From Oopsacas minuta (Eukaryota > Porifera > Hexactinellida > Lyssacinosida > Leucopsacidae), in NCBI GenBank assembly GCA_024704765.1, contig JAKMXF010000340.1, positions 62,001 to 126,000 on the forward strand: a DNA stretch of 64,000 nucleotides, given 5' to 3'. The notes beneath the pieces are model-generated. The model searched no databases. It had not been told where the DNA came from and saw nothing but the letters and a program-made list of their open reading frames with translations. Each line of letters begins with the position of its first letter. Position 1 is the first letter of the stretch. Positions 37,150-49,444 of the stretch are shown piece by piece. The position numbers and the translations under genes are program-made.

Positions 37150-40100
37150 ATGTCGATTGACAGAATGACCTTTGATAGGATTATACCCAATCGGTTAAGG
37201 AAGAGCAGAAATGAAAAACTACACGATCTCAATAATCCACCAGTTTTCTTGCCTATAAAACAACTTAGCCGAAGAGTGCAGTTACAGAAAAATTTCGACA
37301 ATTTTAACCACTCTTGTAACTATCTGAAAAATGTTATCAGAATCGGAACTCGATCTCAGATCCCTTGTGTTATTATCGCATTGATGGAACACGTTTCAAG
37401 TTTGTTAAAGTTATGCGATACATGGTCTTCTATGATCAACGACCCAGAAAACTTATTATCCCAGTATCGTAGAGATGTTTTAGTCAATCTTACGGAGCTG
37501 GTAAAAATATTGGACTTTTTTGAAGAGACAGGAGAGAACAATAGCCAAGCTACACATATTTTATACAAGGTAGGTTGGAACATTATCACGTTCATATAGT
37601 ATTTCTATTATTTCAGCCACACTAATTCCTGTTAGCAACAAAAATGGCTTTTTATGTTTCACTTCAGCAATAAACATGGTTGTCAATTTACAACCACATA
37701 CATCGCTTATAATATAATCACTCAATTCAGCCATAATTATTGCGTTAATATTTTGGTTTGGTAACCTTGTAGCAGCTAATATGAATCAATTGGCAAGAAA
37801 AGAAACGTGGCTTTACTTTTCATATCAGCAAAATTCATGGCTAGCTTCCTTTGCCGCGCCTATTGCTTGTAAGTTGTATCAACTCGTTAGCAATAATAAT
37901 GGCTTATATTCTCATTTCAGCAATATTGACGGCAATGGGATTCAGCCATGAAAATTGCTTTTTAGTTCATTCAGCCAAAATTATTGCTATTATAATACTC
38001 TCTATAAACTTCTAATACGTATATCAGATATATAATATTTTACCCTTTGGGCTTACCTTATAATATGCTTTTAGGTATTCATGTCGATAGAGAGGTTAAA
38101 GAACACTTTATTCGAATCTTTACCTCCAGAAGATGATAACGATCAAGACAGTTGTAGTTCTGCTGCCAGTACACCAGGTTCACCACCTCTCTCTCCTAAA
38201 CTAGGGACTAATTCTCGAATGTGAGTTAATCAAGTATTCACCAATATACGTAGCTATATTACCATAGTCTTATTGCATTGTATTGTAGTGCAACATTCAC
38301 GAAGGCTAAATCCATTCCAACATCAATTACACACCACATCACCGAGTTAGAACATTCTCCAATGGTCCGAAGACGGTTACAAACACCTGTACAGACACAT
38401 AGCACAAAGAGTATGATAATAACTCACTCTAGGAATCATCTAAGTAACCAGCCAATGTCAGGATCCTTCTCTTCAATTAATATCCGAAGCAGTAGTAGCA
38501 TACCGGTAAGAAAAAATAAACTATATTGTATTTAGCTGTAGCATGAGTTCAAATTTTCGCCAAAGTATTTTAACCAACATGACAGAATCAACGACTTATA
38601 TTGAATATTCATGAGGTATTGGGGGATTGGGTGTTAACTTTTGATGCAATTTTCTATGCACTCCTGGACACCCAATTTTGAGTTTCTTACCCAAATAAAA
38701 TAGAGCCTAAATTTGAAGCCAATTATTTCGAACGAAATCCCACACATTATCTATCATAAATATTTTGTTTAATTATTTATCTTAACACAATAGATTAGGC
38801 TCCTTAATTCCCCCTAGTATAGCCTCCATAGGTATTTATGAATTATGAGAATAAGAATGACGAAATAATTAATCCAAATTATGATATGTAAAAGTGCTGA
38901 TAGCCTGCCATCCAAAGTTCTTAAACTGAAACCATTGCTCATTAGCTCATAATATATTTCTAACAAAGCTTTCATAAATTGGGATTCATTTCTAAAATTT
39001 AAGTCAATTTTTTATTCGAATTCCTTATGGCAAATATCTGATGATAATTTTGTGTTTACAAACAAGTTTCTTAGAATATTGCGAATGGAGGTCATAATCA
39101 AAGAAACCACTTGCAAGTGCCTGCCAACTACAAAACTTTAGTTTTACCATTGCCCAATTCTCTGACTCATTCTTCATCTCTTGGCTCAGAATTAGAGTAT
39201 AATGGAAATACTACTCCTACACCAATGAAGAAGTTGAGTGCTCCTAACTCTCTACAGTATAAGAAAAGGTTCCAGGCAATGAAGTATGATCCTTTTCAGA
39301 ATAGGTGAGTCTAGAATCTAGATATAAAAATAACTAGAAATCATGTAGGTTCCTATATACAATTATTGTAAGCCAACCAACGATAGTACGTACGTATTTG
39401 TATTTTTCCAGTAAACGAAAATTTATCAAATGTTTTTACGATGTTCAGAAATACGAATTTATGACTCCCAAGGAATAATGGAGTTTGTGGGAATACGGTC
39501 TTACCTTATCCCAAATTATTGTAAAAATAATACACAAAGTGACACAACCCGCTCATAGATAAACCCATACACTCCCAATAGGACACACACATATACATAT
39601 GATACAGATCTCGATGCACCAGCCCTACCCGTCAAATCCACACGTAACATTATACCTCAGCTAGTGTACAATCAAGACTCTGTCCGAAGGAATGTATGGG
39701 AAGATAACTGTATCGGTAAAGTAAGGGATAGAGCTAATACAACTGATCATGTAATTGAACAATCTCAAGATTCTCTTGAAGTCAAGCAAATTAATTTATC
39801 ACCTAAGGTAGTGTAATAATGTTTATTGTCTAAATTTCTAAATTTAGGATCCAATGGGAAAACTCTTTTGAATATTCTTAGGAACGCAATCAGTTTTGTA
39901 CATACTGTACATCTCCTATTCATGCAAACGTAGAATTCCCCGAAAGTTCTGTTTTTGCAATTTTCCGAAATATTTTAAAAACTTTAAAATTTGCACGTAT
40001 TTTCTTAGGGGCAGTTCAAGTATTACGCTACAACACAAATAATATTTATAATTTTTATCTATCTACTTAACAGGGCTCAACCACGCCTGATTTACGTCAT

Positions 40101-43100
40101 ATAACGAGAGTAAATGCAGTAGACTCTATGACTGAGAACTCTTCTTTCCCACAACATAGTTATCTTTCATCTGGTACCATTTCATCTCCTGATGCCAGTC
40201 CATTACCCAGACGGCTGACCCAAGACGCTGCGATGCTCAATCGGTGAGTTCCATTGAAAAAATTGTAAGAGTGAGATTGATATGGAAGTCGAAATACGGG
40301 AACATTTGCATGTAGCTGTGTTAATTCTGAAACTTGTTGGTAAATAAATTATATTTTCACACCTTTTTGGACATGCGTAATTGAAATAGATCCGAGAGAT
40401 TAGTTTCCAAATTCCAATTTCGAGTCAGGGGTGATCAGATGCGTATCATACGATTCTGGAATCTTTCAAAGAATTTCTATAAAAATTATATTTTCGATAT
40501 CCGCACATTTTGTGTTTGATATCGACTGACAATTTATATTTCCTTACAGAACTCTAAGTATAACAGAACAAGAATATGAAGAAGCACGAGTACAAGTAGC
40601 AGCACAACTACGCAACACAACAATAGAGAACGGCGCACCTGCTATACCACCTAAGAGAAGACAAGTCATTTCATATTTAACTCTACTCAAACAGCAAACT
40701 CATTCATACGAATTCCCAGTTGATGAATACGAGCCTCTGTATGTAGCACATACTTCACCAGCTGTCCTGCCTCCACCTATGCCTGTGAAGAAAAGAAATT
40801 CGAGAAACCTTGAGGTATTTTTCGCGAACCTTTCATAGCTAAGGAAAATCTTAAAAAACTACATACAAGGTATTAAAACTGGCCAAACACAGCAATCTGC
40901 GCACTTGCTTCGTCTTGACGGGACTTCCCAATATATCTTTAGTATCCAATAGCTGAATTGTTCCCCTTATTAATAGGCCAAGAAGACCTATTCCGTGAAA
41001 ATCGAACTTTCTGTCTCGATTTTTCTTCATCAGGTTGCCATATACGAACGTAGCACATTGTTTATAGTTTCATTGATGCAATTCCTCTCTTTACCATGAC
41101 AATAGGTTTTATCTATTACGTGAGTATTAATAGATATTTCAGTATTTCATCTTATGGATTCGTTGGTGCATATATAGGAACTAAAGCCATTTTGCTCGTT
41201 ATTATAGTTATAGCGGATCACTCGTTAGCTCAGAGTATAAAGCCTATCTTGGAATCCTTAAGCCAATTCGTTTTGATAAAATGATTTCATTAATGATCAA
41301 AGTTATACAAAAAATATGGAACAGAATTTTGAGTGTTCAAAAGAAGCAAATGGACAGTTTTTGTACGAATGGAGAAGTAAGCTAATTGGACTTTAAAATT
41401 TGTCAAATGTCATGAATACTCAACAAATTTAAAATCTCGGAGAATTTTTCCTGGAGGCTCAAGAAACAACCAAATTAGGAGTGTATGCCCCAACGAATAA
41501 ACACAATAATCCTTAGTTAAAACTTTTTCGCGATCATTAATATTTCCACTTTTTCGCGAATAATAGTACATTTTTCAATGAAATCTACTATCAACGGACA
41601 TTTACTGTGTCGACGTTATAATTATTCGCACAGCCTGTACCCTTTGGGACAATTATCTGGTGTGCACTGAGTGATTTGACACACTGTCACTTTTTATATA
41701 CAACCTATTTTCTAGAAAAGCACAGATTCAGAATTCACACAAAACATCCAATACGATCACAGTCAACAATCCTCTCTTGGTAGTGAGATAGAATTCAAAA
41801 CTTCCCCGCTATCAGAGAGTACAGAAAAAAATCCTCTATACATGTACGAAGTTACTCACCTCCTACAGTTTATACAGGAAGATGAGGGTCATAGTTTACG
41901 CGGCGGCCCTCCGGATGCTTTGATAGCCTACGCTACAACTGTTTCTTCATCACAGATCGGGAATATATTCTGTGAAGCGTTTATACATACTTATACTACT
42001 TTTATTAATTTCGAGAATCTTTTGGACAAACTTAGTTTGAGGTGAGTTTTTCGACCGCAAAGCATGTGAATTTCGATTTTTGGCTCGTTTCCGAGGGACA
42101 TATCGCCCAATAAAAGTCTCACAAAGTTTGAAGTTCTTGTCTTAAAATTGTGTAAAAATACGATTTCTCTAATACTTTTGTATACAATCAACACCAGTTA
42201 TATCAAACACGGATATATCGAAACCCGCTTATATCAAAGTCTGGAATTGTACAAATATGGTCACAAACCGTCAAAGTATCATATCTTCCGTCGGTTATAG
42301 CGAAGTAATTATCGCTGTCCCTTTAGTTAGGAATAACGGGAGTTGACTGTATTATACTTACCTTAATTCTCTAGATTCTTCCATATGAAACAGAAAAAAA
42401 ACTTCACCAACTGTAAGAACATAATCATTCTATTAACACGTACAATTCGAGAACTGAGAATATCTATATCAGAAGAGCATAAGATGTTGATACAGCAGAT
42501 AATATACTCACTGATAATTGATGATTTAATCTTAGGAATTTCACTCAAACAAGAACTCGATTCTTACCAAGCTCGGTTACGAAACGAGAACTCGTTCACC
42601 GACGAGCTTCCACCTAGCCCGAGAGATTTCTCACTTCCTCAGTCTCAAATACTTGAATTTAAAGCTAGTATTATGGCTGAACAAATGACTCTTATGGATA
42701 TGAATTTATTCAAAAAGGTCACGAATCAAGAATTATTGGCCTGGGCCAAAGACCAAACCGAAGGTTATAATCTGTCAAAATTCACAGCGCATTTTAATAA
42801 CGTATCGTATTGGTGTCAAACGCGAATTTTAACACAGGAAAATGAGAATCTGCGAAAAGATGTGTTGCGGAAGATTATGAAAGTGATGAAATATTTACGA
42901 CGTATGAATAATTTCAATTCTTATAATGCGGTTTTCTCCTCACTCGAATCCTCATCAATTTCACGTCTTGAATTGCTAGATCATTTCATGAAAGAAATGG
43001 AAGAGCCACGTGCTTTGATGAACCCAACCAAAAGTTTCAAAAGCTTCCGTAAAACATACGCTGAAACGAATCCACCCTGCATTTCACACTTATGCTTATA

Positions 43101-43353
43101 CCTAAATGATCTAACTTTTATAAATTTGGGCACGAAAGAATTCCTTGATGATGAAGAAATAAATTTGAATTTCTCAAAACAATGGACATTATACCAAACC
43201 CTAAAACAGCTGGATAAATGTCGTCACAAAGATTATGAATATAAGGTTGACAAAAGTGTGGTTGATTTTTTTGGTGATTTCAGTGATCATCTTTCAGAGA
43301 AAGAATTATATCAATTATCATGTCAAATTCGTCCAAGAGCTATACATGTATAA
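37150..43353 (+). CDS. RAPGEF1: C3G/RAPGEF1-like Rap guanine nucleotide exchange factor, 9 exons
   Basis: Exons 37150-37569, 38075-38220, 38289-38505, 39075-39304, 39582-39807, 40074-40243, 40550-40814, 41716-42041 and 42375-43353 are all in phase and encode 992 residues (human about 1077). The N-terminal helical region is followed by a disordered Ser/Pro-rich middle with Crk-SH3-type motifs (APAIPPKRRQ, AVLPPPMPVKKRN). A RasGEF-N (REM) domain spans the last junction (GGPPDALIAYATT...FCEAFIHTYTTFINFENLL). The Cdc25-type catalytic domain runs from about 759 (MAEQMTLMDMNLFKKV, FTAHFNNVSYWCQT, LRRMNNFNSYNAVFSSL, PPCISHLCLYLNDLTF) to the C-terminus (VDFFGDFSDHLSE). C3G couples Crk adaptors to Rap1 activation at adhesions. 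AATAAA lies 189 bp after the stop. Confidence 0.92.
37590..38010. repeat. Degenerate AGCAATAAT/ATGGCT repeats in RAPGEF1 intron 1
   Basis: Short degenerate blocks such as TTCAGCAATAAACATGG, TTAGCAATAATAATGGCTT, TTCAGCAATATTGACGG and TTCAGCCAAAATTATTGC recur at least six times in both orientations across the 505-bp intron. This looks like decayed tandem or foldback repeats. Confidence 0.5.
42183..42352. mobile_element. Family A MITE in RAPGEF1 intron 8
   Basis: Full copy: TACAATCAACACCAGTTATA to AACGGGAGTTGACTGTA, with AAACCGTCAAAGTATCAT inside. It ends about 21 nt before the last exon's acceptor at 42373-42374. Confidence 0.85.
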
Positions 43354-43865
43354 TCCCGTTACATTGGAAGATGAATTTTAAATGATCTTTCAAAGAAAAA
43401 GCACAAAATATTATTTCTACAACGGTGATTTTATTCTACTTTCTTGAAATGTGTGCTATTACGAAACTAATAGCACTTTACTTTTGATAAAATAATTTTT
43501 AATTATCTTGTTGTAGTTTGGATGTTATATAATTGAGAGTTAATAAAAGTTCTAATATGTTCAATTTCTCATTATTTCTCTTTCAGGTTTTTTAGGCTTA
43601 TAATGTTGGAGTTCTTCCTTTATGGAATTGGTCACTGAACTTTCGTGGTTCCAAATTTCTTACATACTTTATTGATCTCTATAGGGATTTCTAAGAAATC
43701 CAGTGAAATATTTGCAAATGTAATTGCCTTTCCCCACAAATAACAAGCTATATGAAATTGCTATTTATGCCTGTATAACTTGCAAATTCAGGGAAATTTT
43801 GTTAGTAATTGGATGGATTTTGTAACTTTGAATTTTATTGGATTTTCCCTTGGAATGTATTAGAA
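43354..43865. other. Intergenic region between RAPGEF1 and HAUS4
   Basis: 512 bp with the RAPGEF1 poly(A) signal at 43542 and the HAUS4 promoter. The HAUS4 frame is open for 19 codons upstream of 43866 but has no ATG. No repeats were recognised. Confidence 0.45.
43542..43547 (+). terminator. Poly(A) signal of RAPGEF1
   Basis: AATAAA 189 bp after the stop, followed by T-rich sequence. Confidence 0.6.
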
Positions 43866-45355
43866 ATGGCAACCCCCATCACTTCAACTTCAAAGCAAGA
43901 ATGTGAGATATCTTTAGGCATATCTATACCTGAAAATGTATGGAATGACAACCCAAAATTCGCGAAATTACTTGTCGAAATTGCCACTAATAAGCTCGGC
44001 AAATTCACAGCACACTCTTCAACATGGTCAAAACATGCACGAGAATTGAACGAATATAACAAGCAGAGATATACACATCTCCAAAACAGAATTGTATTCG
44101 ATACAATAGCATCTATTCTCTATGAAAAATCAACTGATGATACACCTGTTGGAATATTGGCAAGCCACGCGCTGGATATAATTTCAATACATCATGCTTC
44201 TAACCTAGAGCAGCCGCTCATTGCTAAGAAATACTATGAAACTTTTATCAAAGGTATGGATAGACCTGAAGGATTGAAGATGTTGAGAGATTCTATTGGT
44301 GAATATTTAACTTAGGAAACTTAATCACGTCACTGGTATAAACAGAATGTGCCAGTTACGTCAAGAGATTCGCCAAGTATAAGCAGGACGGTACTGGGAG
44401 TATGTTGAAGAGACACGAATCTCATAAAATGTCCAAACAACAGACTTGTAGAAAGTCTGATTGCCCAAACTTAAAATGCCAAAAATGTGTATCAATATTC
44501 ACATTAGAAAATTCTATACTTGGGATGTGCGTCTACACCCCAAAACCCACACTTATACAAATTTCCATCAAATTGAACCACTAGGTTTCCCAGGACACTG
44601 CAGACGGGCGGACGTCGTTCATCATCCATGCCAATAGGGGCATAGGGCATCTATAGGGGCTTAGGAGTTCCCCTAAAAATTTTGATTTCAGGTCACATAA
44701 TTGGTCGTTATTAATTCAGCAACGAATATCTTGTTTGTGTATCAATATTTGTATTTATTGTTTATTTCATTTAGTTCCTATAATCGACGCGAAATTAACA
44801 GAAATCGCATTAAAACTGCTCCAACTACGTGATAGCCCAACAGATCAAGAAAAACCGGATTTATTATTAGCTAAACTAAAACAATTGCCTTCTATTATTG
44901 AGCAGGAAATACAAACGCACGAAGCTTACACAAAATCCAAGCAAATTAACGATATTAATCTACAAAAAAACTTAGAAATTTTACTTAAAAAACAATTCGA
45001 ATATTCAAAAGTATTACAAATATATTTCGAAGAAAATTCAGAGTTTGTTTGGAACAAAGAATCATTAGAAGCGAATTTACTCTTATCAAAATTCCAAACT
45101 ATGTTTGAAAAACTAGAAAGTATAGACCAACAAATTCTAGTGGACACATACACCTCCGAGAACGTGAATGCGTTAGAAATTATTCATCATAAATTGATTG
45201 AGCTAAAACACAGTTTCATGCAGGAAATACACGAAACGAAGGCCCTGCTAGCCTCTTATGGCATGCTAGGACCGGAGTATACATTAGTAGTTGAGGAGTA
45301 CGGTCAGATCGGTAAGCAGATTGAAGCAGCTAAAGATGTATTGAGTACGAAATAA
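43866..45355 (+). CDS. HAUS4: HAUS augmin-like complex subunit 4, 2 exons
   Basis: Exons 43866-44253 and 44775-45355 join in phase to 322 residues (human 363). The N-terminal part (ENVWNDNPKFAKLLVEIA) matches the HAUS4 pattern of a short helix followed by NPxFxKLL. The second exon is almost all coiled coil and contains the most diagnostic stretch, ILVDTYTSENVNALEIIHHK...LLASYGMLGPEYTLVVEEY, aligning with ILSDTYTVEKVEVHRLIRDR...LNSYEVLGEEFDRLVKEY of vertebrate HAUS4. Augmin recruits gamma-tubulin to existing spindle microtubules for branching nucleation. The 521-bp intron has a GTATGG donor and contains transposon-like sequence near 44583-44690 (ATAGGGGCATAGGGCATCTA). AATAAA follows the stop by 19 bp. 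Confidence 0.85.
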
Positions 45356-46014
45356 ATGTTTGTAATGGAATTGAATAAAGGTAGATTGTAATTAGATCCA
45401 TGATTTGAGTTAAAGAATTATGAAAAAGATTGTTTAGATAATTATAGTAAGGATAATATATCTATGACTATTAATTGGCCCAAGGGCCGTAGAGTTAATA
45501 CGCTTACCATCCATTTAGAGCGTCTATATGATCCTGGCGCGCATTCTGGGTCCTCTATGGAGCATAAGGCACAGTACAGCGACATCCCTTGATGAACTCA
45601 ATCGATATTTCCCAGGGAATTACAAATACAGTCGTTGTCATGTTACAGGGGTTTTGCACCCAAATGGGCCTTACAGCGCTCCTCACAGACCCCTAGAATT
45701 TACCTCGATATGGTGGGTCCCAAATATACCGATATATCCCCTCCAGGTTTATTCCCACACACATTAATACGCATTCAATATATTAACTTTAATGTGTATT
45801 TTTTTAATCCAGGATTGCATAATTCCATTAATTATGGTGCAATGTAGAATTCAATTAATTTGGCCATGGCATAGTTTCAATTCCGAAATGCCATGCCACA
45901 TACATAGTGGACACTCAATGCCAATCTTGTGCCTACGACGTATTGACGTAATTGTAATAAATATCGATTTATGATCATGAACTTTAAAATTCTCTACAAC
46001 TTAAATTCTCCAAA
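45356..46014. other. Intergenic region between HAUS4 and RAVER-like gene
   Basis: 659 bp. The HAUS4 poly(A) signal AATAAA is at 45374-45379. A locally less AT-rich stretch (about 45530-45740) contains open frames that look fortuitous. No family repeat was recognised. Confidence 0.45.
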
Positions 46015-49000
46015 ATGAATCGTCTAAGCTTCGCTGATGGATTTCTATACGGACTTGAAGATGACGTAATCAAGCGTGATAAAATCGAATTCTACAAGCG
46101 TAAAATGTTGAAGATTTCTAATGTTACTGGAGCTATATTGACCATATCAAATAGGGAATTATTACAAGTGAGTTTGTAATTAAAGTAATTTTCAATTATC
46201 TAAACTTACCTGTTAGTTACGTATAATATTTTTGAAATTTTAATTGAATTAAAATACACATTACAAGAGAAACATTTTGAAATTCATTGCTATGTTCTAT
46301 GTTTGTATTTGTTTAATATTTTTGAATATTAAACAAAGCTAACACCTCGAAAAGTTCAATTACGTATATTTGGAATTTAATTTTGATATATTTCCTATTT
46401 TTCAGAAATTAGAAGCTATACTCCCAAACACCAAAATAGAATCTATTGAAATCAATGGCAATATAGGTTAGTAACCATTTCATCAAATTTCTATTCGATT
46501 TCCTTATTTTTCGCGATAATATTAATACCATAGGTTATATCTCCTTCAAAGAACCTCACCAGACTCATAGAATTATCAAATCATTCTCTACAATAACTAT
46601 TGGTATGTTATATAATATAGAATGCACTGATAATATACATACCTGGAATTACTGTATAACTGATCACGGATGGAGTTTCCCTGCAGTATTCGGTTAAAAC
46701 AATGTATAGTTTCAATCTTCCTTACTGAACAATTTTCTGTATTTTTACCTACAACATCCTGCAGACACTGAGACATACAGCATCTCTTATATGACACCAG
46801 ACGCAATGCTTTTCTTCGGTAATCTACCTACTACATACCAGACGCGGGAACTAGCTAAACTAGCTGCTACATACGGTGTAATTAACAGGTGTTTAGTAAT
46901 ACATAGTAAGATGACTAAGAAGAGTAAAGGTTATGGATTTGTAGAATATTCTAATAGAAATCATGCAATGCAGGTGAGTCAATACTTTGTCTATAGATGC
47001 TTATAGTTTGAGATATTCGTTGTTGATTTTGCGAAAATTTCTGCGGGCTTAATATTTCGGTTAGTCAGTGACCAACCAGATGGGGAAATAGCGGGATAAA
47101 TGTTTCTTGGTCGAACGTAGCATATACCAATTGTACAAATACACTTTTTGTCACGTTTAAAGTACTTTGAAAATCGAGCATTGTTTGCAACTAAGTCACG
47201 TAATTCGAATATAGTTTTTCGCCATACAATTTCTAATGCAAATATTTTGGTTAAAATTTTATATACTTTTCATATCGTAAACTGGGGCTACTTTGGCCCA
47301 CTGGGTTTGCTTTAGCCCAGTGGGCCAAAGTAGCCCCAGACTACGGTAATCATTTCATCCCAAATACATTTTCTGAAAATTGTAAAATTTCGAGAACATT
47401 TTTGTCCAATTTGTTTAGGCAAAGCTTCATTTGGGAGCCAAATACCTTGAGGGACGTAGTCTCCGTGTTGATTGGTCTGATGAAAGAATGCGAGAATATG
47501 AAGATACTCATGCAACTACTCTATTCGTTGATAAACTACCTAGACACTTCCTACAGGATACTATTCTATCTGCAATGTTCCAGAAACATGGAAAAGTTAT
47601 TTTTTGTCAGGTGAGGAGATCAGTATACAAATTTATACAAACAAACAAATAAACAATTTCATTCACAGATAGCTACAAGCTCCAGTACTGGTATATCCCG
47701 TGGTTTCGCATTCGTAGACATGGCTAATGCGATAGATGCAGAGAATGCACTATATGCTTGTAACAATGCAATAATTGATGGTACGCAAGTTAGAGTATCT
47801 TATGCTATGCCAGGGAGACCTGGTGCTTCTATTCTACATCCAAAGGTTGTTACGTACGTATACTCACAATTTTCATGTTATATACCTAGTAGAGTCAATG
47901 CCGGTTATAAGAACATTGTAAGGAGCTGGACATAATGTTCTTATATCCGGCATCTACTGTACTTAAAATGTACTTATTTCCATAAACAAAATCCCAGTTT
48001 TCTATATACATATACACAATATTTATTTACAGAGGACAGACAGCGTTGGAAATCTACTCACATCATTCGGGATGACACAACTACCATTGCTTAACTTTGC
48101 TCAGTTGTTGGCAGCGCATGGAGCTCCGCTAATGCCCGCCCAGTTAACCGCACTTATGTCAGCACTACAGAATTATAATGAAACTAATCCGAGAATGAGT
48201 GGTACTACTGTTGAACAAGTATGTTTTTTATTCTTAGTGCAGCTCCTATAGGTAATGACATGGACGATGTGCGACGTCCCAGCGGCCGTGCGAAATCTAG
48301 CAGTTCGATTTACATGAAAATTGATAGCATACATACATTTTTGGTTGGAAATTTGCTCTGGGGTTGGAATTTTGTGAATTTTCACATCTTTTGAATGTAA
48401 CTTCCATTATTCAATTGACAATAATTCTAGGGACAACACTGCCTTGTACCAGGTCAAGAAAGCAGCTCACCAAATGCCTTACATTCTATGGGATACCATG
48501 ACAAAGACACCAATACTGATACCAATAACATCCCTCAATCTTACAGGAGTACAGAAGAATCAAATGAATATTACACATCTGAAACTGAATACCCTATTGT
48601 GTATCAGAATGATGTTAAATACTATTCTACTGCAGATGTACAGGTCAACTCCCGCTACATAGAACCCGGATATTTCGAAATACCCGCTTATATCGAAGGA
48701 TGAAATTGTTCAAATATGGTCCCAAACCGTCAAAGTGACATTCATTTCATCGTTTAAATACAACTCCGCTTATATTGAAGTAACTATCGCAGTCCCTTGA
48801 GCTTTGATATAAACTATGCCACAAAGATATTCCAAAATGCTACCCCTTTTTTGGAGGTTCATTTCTATTGCAGTAGGAATTCGCTCTATGTATTTTTCAC
48901 TGAGTTTCCAGAAATTCCCCGTTTCCACAAGCTTTTTTGTGGAGGTTTAACTATATTTATTTTAGGAATATCAATATCAGAACTGTGAAGACAACAATGT

Positions 49001-49444
49001 ACCAAGATCTGAAGAGGATACACAGAACTACCAAAGTTCTGACTGTAATGAATGGTCATCTCAGCTATATCCAACAGCTAGCTATTATGATAATAATTGC
49101 TACACTCATGAGCATGAGAATAAGAAGTATTATGCATACTCTAATGATGATTATTCATATGAATCTAAACTAGCAGTGGATAGTGCGATTCATGTGAGTT
49201 TAAGCAACAAATAAACAGACAGACAAGTAAACAAACAAACAAACAAAATTTTTGTAGAATTACTTATATATTTATAAAATAGGAATCCCTGAACTCCAAA
49301 TTGCAGTTACTCCTAAAACAGCCTACAAGGAAACACTCAACTACTGACTCAAATGCAGTTTCAGTTTGGGGACAACATGACCAAGGCATAATCACTCAAG
49401 ATATTCTCAAACGTATTGCAACAGGCAACCCAATCCAGGAATAA
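46015..49444 (+). CDS. RAVER: RAVER-like ribonucleoprotein with three RRMs, 10 exons
   Basis: Exons 46015-46167, 46406-46466, 46534-46602, 46765-46973, 47419-47610, 47669-47853, 48035-48218, 48431-48643, 48966-49193 and 49283-49444 give 551 residues. Three RRMs occupy about 27-95, 101-172 and 190-272. RRM2 is the clearest (AMLFFGNLPTTY...CLVIHSKMTKKSKGYGFVEY). RRM3 contains TTLFVDKLPRHF and GISRGFAFVDM and ends VSYAMPGRPGASIL, as in RAVER1/2. After it, a leucine-rich helix (GNLLTSFGMTQLPLLNFAQL) precedes a Tyr/Asn/Ser-rich tail. RAVER proteins bind PTB and vinculin/actinin in vertebrates and act as splicing co-regulators. The exon 6/7 junction is ambiguous (AAG|GTTGTT with first AG, or AC|GTACGT with second AG). 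Intron 8 is made of MITEs. Confidence 0.87.
47282..47339. repeat. Perfect 24-bp inverted repeat (hairpin) in RAVER intron 4
   Basis: Arms 47282-47305 and 47316-47339 are exact reverse complements separated by 10 nt. The arm contains CTACTTTGGCCCACTGGG. It is far GC-richer than its surroundings and would form a very stable RNA stem. Confidence 0.9.
48245..48418. mobile_element. Family B-related element filling RAVER intron 7
   Basis: Shares GACATGGACGATGTGCGACG and GTGCGAAATCTAGCAGTTCG with the left part of the PfkB intron 2 element at 17145. Its right end resembles family B (TTTGAATGTAACTTCC). It occupies most of the 212-bp intron. Confidence 0.65.
48639..48814. mobile_element. Family A MITE forming the 5' splice site of RAVER intron 8
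   Basis: Starts TACAGGTCAACTCCCGCTAC where other copies read TACAGTCAACTCCCG. The extra G creates CAG|GT, and the exon 8 donor (48644-48645) lies inside this terminal repeat. Internal blocks ATACCCGCTTATATCGAAG and CAAACCGTCAAAGTGACA identify the family. If the frame were not spliced here it would stop at 48703. Confidence 0.85.
48833..48957. mobile_element. Family B MITE at the 3' end of RAVER intron 8
   Basis: Contains GGAGGTTCATTTCTATTGCA, AGGAATTCGCTCTATGTATT and TGAGTTTCCAGAAATTCCCC and ends TTTGTGGAGGTTTAACTA. It stops about 8 nt before the exon 9 acceptor AG (48964-48965). Confidence 0.8.

Noticed and set aside
41096-41284. 62-residue hydrophobic frame in RAPGEF1 intron 7
   Set aside because: Hydrophobic frames arise easily in AT-rich introns. 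There is no promoter, no poly(A) signal and no recognisable family, unlike the two nested genes accepted in the TRP-like introns.
48444-49173. Several overlapping short plus-strand frames
   Set aside because: They are alternative frames of RAVER exons 8-9 and of the MITEs between them; the RAVER frame explains the conserved Tyr/Asn-rich coding sequence.
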